Origin: Nocardia mangyaensis
GTDB lineage: Bacteria > Actinomycetota > Actinomycetes > Mycobacteriales > Mycobacteriaceae
Direction of reading: 5' to 3'
DNA: 64,000 bases
NCBI RefSeq assembly: GCF_001886715.1
Contig: NZ_CP018082.1
Coordinates: 5,394,001-5,458,000 of the forward strand
In this document: one piece after another, positions 58,001 to 64,000 of the stretch
How the letters are laid out: the number at the start of each line of letters is the position of its first letter
How positions within the stretch are numbered: position 1 is the first letter of the stretch
The notes under the pieces: generated by a model
The model's database searches: none
Told to the model about the DNA's origin: nothing
What the model saw: the letters and a program-made list of their open reading frames with translations, nothing else
Position numbers and translations under genes: made by a program

Positions 58001-59813
58001 CATGATCCCGTCGGCGTTCGTCGGCATCGCCGAACTGCCACTGGGCCCGAACGGCAAGGTCGACCGGGCCGCCCTCCCCGACCCGCAACGCGCGGTCGGC
58101 GGCGCGCACGCGGTGAGCGACGACCGGATCGGCGCGATCTGCGCCGCCTTCGCCGAGATCCTCGACCTGCCCGGGGCCGGACCCGACGACGACTTCTTCG
58201 CACTCGGCGGCGACAGCATCGTCTCCATCCGGCTCACCACCCAGCTCAAGCGGATCGGCGTGGCCACCACCCCTCGCGATGTGTTCGAATGCCGCACTCC
58301 CACAGCGCTGTCCGTGCGTGCCGAGGCCGCCTCGGCGCCCCGGATCAGCGAGCCCGACGGCTACGGCATCGGCGAGATCCCCCTCACCCCGATCCTCGCG
58401 CGCGTCCTCGGTCAGGGCGGACACATCGACCGCTTCTCCCATGCCATGGTCCTGCACGCACCCACCGACGTCTCCCCCGGCGCGCTCACCGAAGCCGTTG
58501 CGGCACTGCGCAGTACGCACGACATGCTGCGCGTCCGACTCGTCACGAACCCCTCGGCGAGGGCTCGCCTCGTGGTCTCGCCCTACGACGAAGTCGACGG
58601 CAGTGGAGCGGTTTCCGAGCATCTGCTCGACCGCGCCGGTGACGAGCACACCGTCCTCGATCGGCTGGCCGACAGGCTCGACCCGGCTACCGGTGACCTG
58701 CTGCGCGTGGCACTCCTGCGCTACCGCGACGGAACCACGCCCCGCGTCGGCGTCCTGGTGCACCATCTCACGATCGACGGCGTCTCCTGGCGCATCCTGC
58801 TCGACGATCTGGCCGCCGCCTACGACCTGGCCACCACGGGCCTACCGGTGCGCCTCGACCCCGTCCCGACCTCGTTCCGCCGCTGGGCCGAATCCCTGCG
58901 CGAAGTGGGCCGTACCGGCGCACTGGCCGCGCAGTTGCCGTTCTGGAAGGCCACCGCGACCGACCGCGAGACGAGTTCCTTTGCCCGCGAACTCGATCCG
59001 GTCCGCGACACCGCCGCGACAACCCGCACCCATACCGTCGAGGTGCCCGCCGCCGTCACCGAACGCCTGCTGACCGACCTACCGGCACGCTTCAATGCCG
59101 GCGTCCAGGACGCGCTGCTCGCCGCGCTCGCCGTGGCGACGGCCAGCGTCCTCGGCGAGACGAGTTTCGTCGCCGACGTCGAGGGCCACGGCCGCGAGGA
59201 GAGCACTGTCGAGGCGGCCGATCTCTCGCGCACTCTCGGCTGGTTCACCAGCTTCTACCCGGTCCGCATCGACCTCACCGACATCGATCCGGCCGAGGTC
59301 CGCGCGGGCACGGCCGCGGCGGGCACCGTGGTGAAACTGGCCAAGGAGGGCCTGCGCGCCGCCCCGGACAGTGGTGTCGGCTACGCGATCCTCGCCGAAC
59401 TCGACCCCACCGCCGGCGAACTGGGCCAGCGCCCCCGGCCCGAAATCCTGTTCAACTATCTCGGCCGCATGGGCACCGGAGCCACCGGCCGGCCCTGGTC
59501 CCCCGCCGACCCCGATCACCCCCTCCAGGTCCGTCACGACCCCACCATGCCCGCCAGCCATCCCCTGGTCGTCAACGCCATGGCCGTCCCGCACCCCACC
59601 GGCACCGTCGTCCGCGCCGAATGGACCTGGCCGGCCACCCTCGTCCCCGACGCCACCATCACCAGCCTCCAGCACTGCTGGCTGGAAACCCTCACCGCCC
59701 TGTCCACCTACCTGGCCAGCACCGACACCACCGGCCTGACACCCTCCGACACCGCCGTCGCCAACCTCACCCAGGCCGAGATCGACGAATTCGAAGCCGA
59801 CTGGGACCTGTGA
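55086..59813 (+). CDS. Siderophore NRPS, starter C-A-T-E
   Basis: 1575 residues. C about 10-440 with SHHALIDG (near 144) and an EntF/DhbF-like starter N-terminus LPLSAAQSSIWFAQQL, suggesting it condenses DHB from the aryl carrier. A about 490-990: pocket D-S-G-D-A-G-L-V-D-K, no exact match known to me; Asp278 suggests a basic substrate (Arg, Lys or Orn). An unusual ~50-residue charged, low-complexity insertion precedes the A3 motif TSGSTGKPKG. T Ser near 1040 (GGDSIV). E about 1090-1560 with HHLTIDGVSW, VEGHGRE and ILFNYLGR, all intact. ATGA overlap with the previous NRPS. Confidence 0.92.
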   Translation: MTRTVATPPSITGNIALPLSAAQSSIWFAQQLQPQNPIFNIATACEIRGELDREVFDRAVEHTMGEASCLAMNIDAGGFTQRPGAPIAPLGEVIDLSGAADPWAAFHRFMHDDVTQVHDVSTGPTLRHELIRLAPARHLWFLRSHHALIDGYAVNLVFRRAALVYTALAAGREPRGGFGELGELLDEEQRYLDSAEHRADAEFWAAQLRDIGPGVVLVPGAERLARRVRFGEITLGAESFAQVNQLAEETGSSWGTVVTAAFAAYLARHTARRDITLGYPVMNRLGSAAARIPTMNVNLLPLAIEVDPSATPRELVSRTHAAVTRIQPHQRFRGAPVGDGTRLAGGFGDRIGPVVNVKPFGDELRFGALHGTIHSLYRGPVQDLSATISATTSGDLKIQCDADADLYSAEDLDRHLRALRRFVRAFAAPGAESGSDPTQVRAAGNPVTVRTLPVDDPDEITRIRDEWSGAGVAATASSAVSFGAEATLVEVFETSASADPDATAIVVDGRALSFGELDAHSNRLARHLIRQGVEVEDRVALHLASSVEMVIAILATWKAGAAYVPVDPTYPEDRVRYLLDDSAAAVVLTAADINGAIDGQARGDRKKADGSDTPHLDGSGRDLAEGRSDTDDAAVPAAERRGVLSADSAAYVIYTSGSTGKPKGVVVPHRGPLNLLRSHRHYTMDLAAGRPLRVLNTYSFSFDSSIGPLMWMLDGNELHALGRDAALDASGVVGYVRAHRIDYIDAVPVLMEQYVELGLLDGAHRPGRLAVGGEAVPNRFWTRLHEQRDLLAFNLYGPTEASVDSGFAVVADAPEPTIGRPTHGGRLYVLDPLLLPCGVGRAGELHIGGPQLARGYHDRFGLTAQRFVADPFEPGQRLYRTGDLVRWRADGQLEFIGRADDQVKIRGYRVELGEVETALARHVDAERVLAEVRSGSNGSIRLIAYLVRRDTEWSDAELDTLRRRLGDELPDYMIPSAFVGIAELPLGPNGKVDRAALPDPQRAVGGAHAVSDDRIGAICAAFAEILDLPGAGPDDDFFALGGDSIVSIRLTTQLKRIGVATTPRDVFECRTPTALSVRAEAASAPRISEPDGYGIGEIPLTPILARVLGQGGHIDRFSHAMVLHAPTDVSPGALTEAVAALRSTHDMLRVRLVTNPSARARLVVSPYDEVDGSGAVSEHLLDRAGDEHTVLDRLADRLDPATGDLLRVALLRYRDGTTPRVGVLVHHLTIDGVSWRILLDDLAAAYDLATTGLPVRLDPVPTSFRRWAESLREVGRTGALAAQLPFWKATATDRETSSFARELDPVRDTAATTRTHTVEVPAAVTERLLTDLPARFNAGVQDALLAALAVATASVLGETSFVADVEGHGREESTVEAADLSRTLGWFTSFYPVRIDLTDIDPAEVRAGTAAAGTVVKLAKEGLRAAPDSGVGYAILAELDPTAGELGQRPRPEILFNYLGRMGTGATGRPWSPADPDHPLQVRHDPTMPASHPLVVNAMAVPHPTGTVVRAEWTWPATLVPDATITSLQHCWLETLTALSTYLASTDTTGLTPSDTAVANLTQAEIDEFEADWDL

Positions 59814-59874
59814 ACTGACTCAGAAGTTCAGAAACCCCGGCTTTGAGCGGTTATCGGTCGCCACCAGCGTGGGG

Positions 59875-61128
59875 TCAGCTCTCGTCGGCGACCTTGTGGC
59901 TGTCCAGCTTGCGCAGCGTCCCGAGCACGCACCACAGTGCGATGGTCAGGACACAGCCCACGGCGCCGTAGACCAGGAACACGTCCCTGGTCGGTACCAC
60001 GCTGGAGACCAGACCGGCGACGACCGCGCCGACCGAGACCGCGACGGTGATCTGGGCGGTCCACACACCGGAGACCCGGCCACGGAACGCGTCGGGAGTG
60101 TTGGCCTGGACCACCGCGAAGCGGGCGATATCGCTGACCACGCGGCCCGCGCCGTGCGCGACCAGACCGAAGAACACCGCGAGGGTGGCACCGACCAGAC
60201 CGGCTCCGACGAATCCGGCCGCCGAGATCAGGGTGGCGGCGAAGATCACCTGACCGCCGCGCCGGATCGAACCGGTCCAGCCGGAGGTGAGCGAACCGAG
60301 CACCGCGCCCACCGCGGGGGCGGCGAACAGCAGGCCGACGGTGGCCTCCCCACCGTGCAGGACTTCGGCGACGTATGCGGGGACGAGCACGTTCCAGCCC
60401 GACAGCAGCATCGTCACGAAGCCGGCCAGCAGCGTCGCGCCGACCACCTTGTGGCTGAAGGCGAACTGGAACCCGGAAACGATGGCACGCATCGGTGACT
60501 CGCCATGGGTGCTCTCAGGAATCATCGGGCCGAGCCGGGCGATGAGGATCGTCGTGATCAAGCTGGCTCCGGCGGCCAGCCAGTAGTTGACGGTGACCCC
60601 GGCAAAGGCGATGAGCACGCCACCGAGTGCGGGCGCGGCCATCGCGCCGAGGTCGGAGGTCAAGGCCATCAGCGCGCCCGCCGCGGCCAGCTTGTCGCGC
60701 GGGATGAGCCCTGGCGTCGCCGCTACCAGGGCGGTCGCCGAGATACCACCGGCGAGACCATCGACGACAGCGCAGACGAAGATCGCCCAGATCTGCGGAT
60801 CGGGCAGCATGGCGTTCAGCGCGAGCAGCGCGAACCCGATGGTCGCCGCACCGCGCGCGCCGGCGATCACGGTGCGCCGGTCGTAGCGGTCGGCCGCGAC
60901 GCCACCGATCAGCGTGCCGCCGAAGGCGGACAGACCGATGACGGCCGAAACCATCGCGACCTGCGCCGTGGAGCCGGTCAGCTGATAGACCTGGATCGGC
61001 AGCGCCACCACCAGGAAGCCGATGCCGAACACCGAGATGGTGCGGGCGATGAACAGGGTGCGGAACTCGCGGCTGGTCCGCAGCGGTTCCAGGTCGATCG
61101 CGATCTTGCGCGGCGGGGCCGCGGTCAC
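59875..61128 (-). CDS. entS: MFS siderophore exporter (EntS-like)
   Basis: 417 residues, about 12 membrane segments; EntS/enterobactin exporter features such as ISVFGIGFLVVALPIQVYQLTGSTAQVAMV and DRYDRRTVI in the first loop. Exports the finished siderophore. GTG 61128 overlaps the TGA of the carrier-protein gene, so it belongs to the panD-carrier-exporter operon. Confidence 0.9.
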   Translation of the reverse strand: MTAAPPRKIAIDLEPLRTSREFRTLFIARTISVFGIGFLVVALPIQVYQLTGSTAQVAMVSAVIGLSAFGGTLIGGVAADRYDRRTVIAGARGAATIGFALLALNAMLPDPQIWAIFVCAVVDGLAGGISATALVAATPGLIPRDKLAAAGALMALTSDLGAMAAPALGGVLIAFAGVTVNYWLAAGASLITTILIARLGPMIPESTHGESPMRAIVSGFQFAFSHKVVGATLLAGFVTMLLSGWNVLVPAYVAEVLHGGEATVGLLFAAPAVGAVLGSLTSGWTGSIRRGGQVIFAATLISAAGFVGAGLVGATLAVFFGLVAHGAGRVVSDIARFAVVQANTPDAFRGRVSGVWTAQITVAVSVGAVVAGLVSSVVPTRDVFLVYGAVGCVLTIALWCVLGTLRKLDSHKVADES

Positions 61129-61367
61129 GGCGCGACGACGTCGAGCCAGAGCCCGAGTACCGGGTCGGCGGCGAGGGTGACGAAGTCCGCCTGCGGTGCG
61201 CCCCCGGAGCGCCACTTCTCGACCAGCTGCATGAGCCGGACCGAGTCGAGGCCCGCGTCGAGGAGATTGGTGTCCTCGGTGAGCTCACCGGGTTCGACGC
61301 CGAGCGCGGCGGCGATGTCGGCGATCACGGAGTCCCGGTCGACAATGGTTGCGGTTTCCTCGGACAT
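61125..61367 (-). CDS. Free-standing aryl carrier protein (ArCP)
   Basis: 80-residue phosphopantetheine carrier. NLLDAGLDSVRLMQLVEKWR is the aryl-carrier pattern of EntB/DhbB (LIDYGLDSVRMM), with the 4'-phosphopantetheine Ser at 42; FVTLAADPVLGLW matches its C-terminal helix. It most likely receives DHB from EntE and presents it to the starter C domain. Encoded 24 kb from the isochorismatase to which it is usually fused. Coupled to the exporter; 28 bp behind panD. Confidence 0.9.
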   Translation of the reverse strand: MSEETATIVDRDSVIADIAAALGVEPGELTEDTNLLDAGLDSVRLMQLVEKWRSGGAPQADFVTLAADPVLGLWLDVVAP

Positions 61368-61395
61368 CGGTCCCTCTCGGTCTCGTGTGGTCAGC

Positions 61396-61803
61396 TCAGC
61401 GCGACGACAGCTGGTCGACGGCGCCCGGCACCGGCTCGGCCGCATCGTTGCCGAGCGCGACGATCTTGTTCTGGTCGTCCACGTGGACGACCTTGGGCTG
61501 GTGCACGAGAACCTCGGCGGGCTCGAGCTGGGTGTAGGACATGATGATCACCAGATCGCCCGGGTTCACCAGGTGCGCGGCGGCGCCGTTGATGCAGATC
61601 TGTCCCGAACCCGCTCGACCGGTGATCACATAGGTCTCCAGCCGGGCGCCGTTGGTGATGTCGACGACCGACACCTGCTCGCCCTCGACCAGATCGGCCG
61701 CCCGCAGCAGATTCTCGTCGATGGTGATCGATCCGACGTAGTGCAGATCTGCCTGTGTGACCGTAGCCCGGTGGATCTTGCCGTTGACGAGCGTCCGAAG
61801 CAT
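61396..61803 (-). CDS. panD: Aspartate 1-decarboxylase (PanD)
   Basis: 135-residue proenzyme that makes beta-alanine from L-aspartate. Self-cleavage site HYVGSITID with Gly24-Ser25, after which Ser becomes the pyruvoyl group; [31 protein letters not shown] and GDLVIIMSY are conserved. Normally a pantothenate gene next to panC; here it is first in an operon with the aryl carrier and exporter, under an IdeR-like box. With the beta-alanine-like A1 domain, its job is probably precursor supply. Confidence 0.95.
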   Translation of the reverse strand: MLRTLVNGKIHRATVTQADLHYVGSITIDENLLRAADLVEGEQVSVVDITNGARLETYVITGRAGSGQICINGAAAHLVNPGDLVIIMSYTQLEPAEVLVHQPKVVHVDDQNKIVALGNDAAEPVPGAVDQLSSR

Positions 61804-61870
61804 TCGCTTTCTCCCACTGCATAGTTCGATGGGCCGCCGGTGCCAGCGCAGAACACGCCACGGCCGACCG

Positions 61871-61889
61871 AAAAGTTAGGCTACACTAA
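61871..61889 (-). promoter_or_regulatory. IdeR-like iron box upstream of panD
   Basis: AAAAGTTAGGCTACACTAA, 14 of 19 matches to the IdeR consensus with the TTAGGCTA core intact, 68-86 bp before the panD start. Confidence 0.65.
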
Positions 61890-61943
61890 TAGACCAGCCC
61901 AGTGGCAACCTTGGATGTACCTCACACGTATAGGCTATTTAAC

Positions 61944-62786
61944 TCACTCATCGTCTTCGGCGTGATGGTCCAGATTGACCGTGCCGACACGCCAGTAGCC
62001 GTCGACCTTCATCTGCTCCTTGGACAGGCCCAGCTCGTCGACGAAGAAGCGCCGTACCGGCCGCAGCGAGGTCGATTCCCCGGCCGCCCAGGCGAAGACC
62101 CGGCCCTCGGGTCGCTCCAGTTCGCGAATCGCCTCCACCAGCAGCGTGGTGGTGCCGGGCGCGGCTGCACCACGGTGCAGATACCGCACCCGAACGCGGT
62201 CGGAGACCGGCAGGGCGATCTCGTCCTCGACATCGGTGACCTCGACGACAGCGCGCACCTGCTTGTCGGCGGGCAGTTCCTCCAGCCAGCGGTTCAGCGC
62301 GGGCAACGCGGTCTCGTCGGCGGCCAGCAGGTACCAGTCGTAGCCGACGGGATAGATGTGCGAGCCACGCGGGCCGATCACACCGATCCGGTCGCCGGGC
62401 TGCGCGGCAGCGGCCCAGCTGCCCCCGACGCCATGGGTGTGCAGCACGAAATCGATGGTGACCGCGCGCTTCTCGGCATCGTAGGCGCGAATGGTGTAGT
62501 CGCGGAACTGCGGACGCCGCCCGTCGGCGCGCGGGGCGAGCCCGAACGGACCGATCTCCGGCATCACCAGCTCACCGGTCTCCGGCTCGGGGAAGAACAG
62601 CTTGAAGTGACTGTCCGCGGCCATCGGCACGAACGGGAAGTCGTCCTCGATATCGGTGCCGCCCAGCACGATCCGCTGCATGCGCGGGGTCAGCGCGATG
62701 GTCTCCAGCACCTCGAGCACCCGGGGCGCGATCGGATGCATGACCAGGTTGATCGTGTCCTGGCCGGGGGTCGCCACATTGTTCAC
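61944..62786 (-). CDS. Siderophore-interacting protein (FAD-dependent ferric reductase, SIP family)
   Basis: 280 residues. FAD-binding motif FRDYTIRAYD (R-x-Y-T/S-x-R), followed by a NAD(P)-like half with VGYDWYLLAADETALPAL and C-terminal DGYWRVG as in ViuB/YqjH-type reductases that free iron from siderophores. GTG 62786 overlaps the ABC ATPase stop (GTGA), so it is in the importer operon. Confidence 0.92.
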   Translation of the reverse strand: MNNVATPGQDTINLVMHPIAPRVLEVLETIALTPRMQRIVLGGTDIEDDFPFVPMAADSHFKLFFPEPETGELVMPEIGPFGLAPRADGRRPQFRDYTIRAYDAEKRAVTIDFVLHTHGVGGSWAAAAQPGDRIGVIGPRGSHIYPVGYDWYLLAADETALPALNRWLEELPADKQVRAVVEVTDVEDEIALPVSDRVRVRYLHRGAAAPGTTTLLVEAIRELERPEGRVFAWAAGESTSLRPVRRFFVDELGLSKEQMKVDGYWRVGTVNLDHHAEDDE

Positions 62787-63628
62787 AGCAGTTCCTTTCG
62801 TGCGGAGGCAGCCTGGTGCTCGCGCGCGCGTTCGGAGGCGCGGACGCGCGGAATCACCAGGGGGGTACCCGATTCCGGGTCGTCGATGATGCGGCAGGCC
62901 AGCCCGAAGACGTGCTCGACCAGCTTCGCGGTGATCACGTCCTCCGGGCGGCCCTCGGCCACGATGGCGCCGTCCTTCATGGCGATCAGGTGATCGCCGT
63001 AGCGGCAGGCGTGGTTGAGGTCGTGCAGCACCGCGACCATGGTGTGCGCGCGGTCGCGATTGAGATCGCGGAACAGTTCGAGCAGTTCGATCTGATGGGC
63101 GATGTCAAGGAAGGTCGTCGGCTCGTCGAGCAGCATCAGCGGCGTCTCCTGGGCCAGCACCATGGCCACCCACACACGCTGGCGCTGACCGCCCGACAGC
63201 TCGTCGACCAGGCGCGGGGACAGTTCGGTGACCCCGGTCGCGGCCATTGCCGCGATCACCGCGTCCTCGTCGGCGCGCGACCACTGCCGAATCAGCTTCT
63301 GGTGCGGGTACCGGCCGCGCGCGACCAGATCGGCGACCGAGATGCCGTCCGGCGCGGTCGAGGTCTGCGGCAGCAGGCCCAGCTTGCGGGCCGCCTCCTT
63401 GGCCGGATACGACGAGATCGCCTTGCCATCGAGCAGCACGGTGCCCTTCGACGGTGTGAGCAGCCGCGACAGCGCGCGCAACAGCGTGGACTTGCCGCAG
63501 GCGTTGGGCCCGACGATCACGGTGAACGCGTTGTCGGGGATCTGCACAGTCAGCTGCGAGCTGATCACCCGTTTGTCGTAGCCGATGGTGATCTCGTGCG
63601 CGGCCAGCCGCGAAATCCCAGTGCTCAA
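62783..63628 (-). CDS. Iron-siderophore ABC transporter ATPase (FepC-like)
   Basis: 281 residues: Walker A GPNACGKST, Q-loop LPQTSTAPDG, signature LSGGQRQR, Walker B LMLLDEPT, H-loop VLHDLNH. TTG start at 63628 with GGGAGG seven bases upstream, and overlapping the permease stop. Energises ferric siderophore import with the adjacent FecCD permease. Confidence 0.95.
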   Translation of the reverse strand: MSTGISRLAAHEITIGYDKRVISSQLTVQIPDNAFTVIVGPNACGKSTLLRALSRLLTPSKGTVLLDGKAISSYPAKEAARKLGLLPQTSTAPDGISVADLVARGRYPHQKLIRQWSRADEDAVIAAMAATGVTELSPRLVDELSGGQRQRVWVAMVLAQETPLMLLDEPTTFLDIAHQIELLELFRDLNRDRAHTMVAVLHDLNHACRYGDHLIAMKDGAIVAEGRPEDVITAKLVEHVFGLACRIIDDPESGTPLVIPRVRASERAREHQAASARKELL

Positions 63629-64000
63629 CGTCGTACCTCCCGTGCCAGCAACCAGACGAAATACAGGCCGCCGATCGACACCGTGACCACCCCGACCGGC
63701 AACTGGTTCGGAGCGAAGGCGCGCTGGGCGATCCAGTCCGCGGTGACCAGCAGCAGCGCGCCCATCGCCGCGGCGGGCAGCACCGCCACCGACGCGGTCC
63801 TGGTGAGCCTGCGGGCGAGCTGCGGCGCGGCCAGCGAGACGAACACGATCGGACCGGCCGCCGCGGTGGCCAAGGCGGTGAGGGCCACGCCCACCAGCAC
63901 CAGCGCGAGCCGGGTCGGTTCCACCCGGACGCCGAGCGCGCGGGCGGCATCGTCGCCGAGGTCCAGAATCGGGATCCGGTAGGCGAGCAGCACCGCGCAC
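63625..64000 (-). CDS. Iron-siderophore ABC permease (FecCD family), cut by window end
   Basis: Only the C-terminal ~124 residues are present; the gene runs past the right edge. Family features: LGVRVEPTRLALVLVGVALTALATAAAGPIVFVSL, APQLARRL, FAPNQLPVGVVTVSIGGLYFVWLL. Several membrane helices visible. Further importer genes probably lie outside. Confidence 0.93.
   Translation of the reverse strand, partial: CAVLLAYRIPILDLGDDAARALGVRVEPTRLALVLVGVALTALATAAAGPIVFVSLAAPQLARRLTRTASVAVLPAAAMGALLLVTADWIAQRAFAPNQLPVGVVTVSIGGLYFVWLLAREVRR

Noticed and set aside
61925..61943. Possible fifth IdeR box near the SIP gene's stop (around TATAGGCTATTTAAC)
   Set aside because: Only about 9 of 19 consensus matches and placed at the end of a gene, so likely chance.

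Overview
High-GC actinobacterial chromosome, most likely Nocardia or a close mycolic-acid relative. The central block keeps nearly the gene order of Mycobacterium tuberculosis Rv3205c-Rv3224 (moeZ, DUF3152 protease-like protein, TetR, DUF3107, rhlE, ferritin-like protein, beta-propeller, phosphatase, membrane protein, diacylglycerol kinase, whiB1, pdtaS, biotinyl carrier, rshA, sigH, ybaK), but neighbouring content and the siderophore cluster are not mycobacterial.

Layout. 1-8.3 kb: nitrogen assimilation (narK-nirB operon, a NimT/CynX-type MFS with a GntR regulator, a second narK), with GlnR-like sites before both narK genes. 8.4-14.6 kb: a GNAT/two-TM gene pair meeting, stop to stop, a four-gene cassette of the SCO2521-SCO2524 type with a variant P-loop protein. 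14.7-33.1 kb: the conserved mycobacterial-type core, including a SigH-type autoregulatory promoter, a CRP-like site before whiB1, the 24-residue ribosomal protein bL37, a decayed endonuclease V gene and a 95-nt palindrome. 33.3-35.2 kb: a large protein combining a helix-hairpin-helix and a sigma-region-4-like HTH.

35.2-64 kb: an IdeR-box-controlled catecholate siderophore locus. EntA-, EntB- and EntE-like enzymes make and activate 2,3-dihydroxybenzoate (DHB); the aryl carrier domain is a separate 80-residue protein at the far end. Three NRPS genes follow: C-A-T-C-A-T-E, C-E(dead)-C(dead)-A-T-TE and starter C-A-T-E. By eye the A-domain pocket codes read beta-alanine-like, Ser, N5-hydroxyornithine and an unassigned, probably basic residue. 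A panD (aspartate 1-decarboxylase) gene sits under its own IdeR-like box in the same locus, so beta-alanine supply and a beta-alanine-type A domain occur together. Predicted backbone, as a hypothesis: DHB-D-(basic residue)-beta-Ala-D-Ser-hydroxyOrn. An EntS-like exporter, a substrate-binding lipoprotein, a siderophore-interacting reductase and a FecCD/FepC-type ABC importer (cut by the window edge) complete export, uptake and iron release. Isochorismate synthase, ornithine N-hydroxylase and an MbtH-like protein are not in the window.
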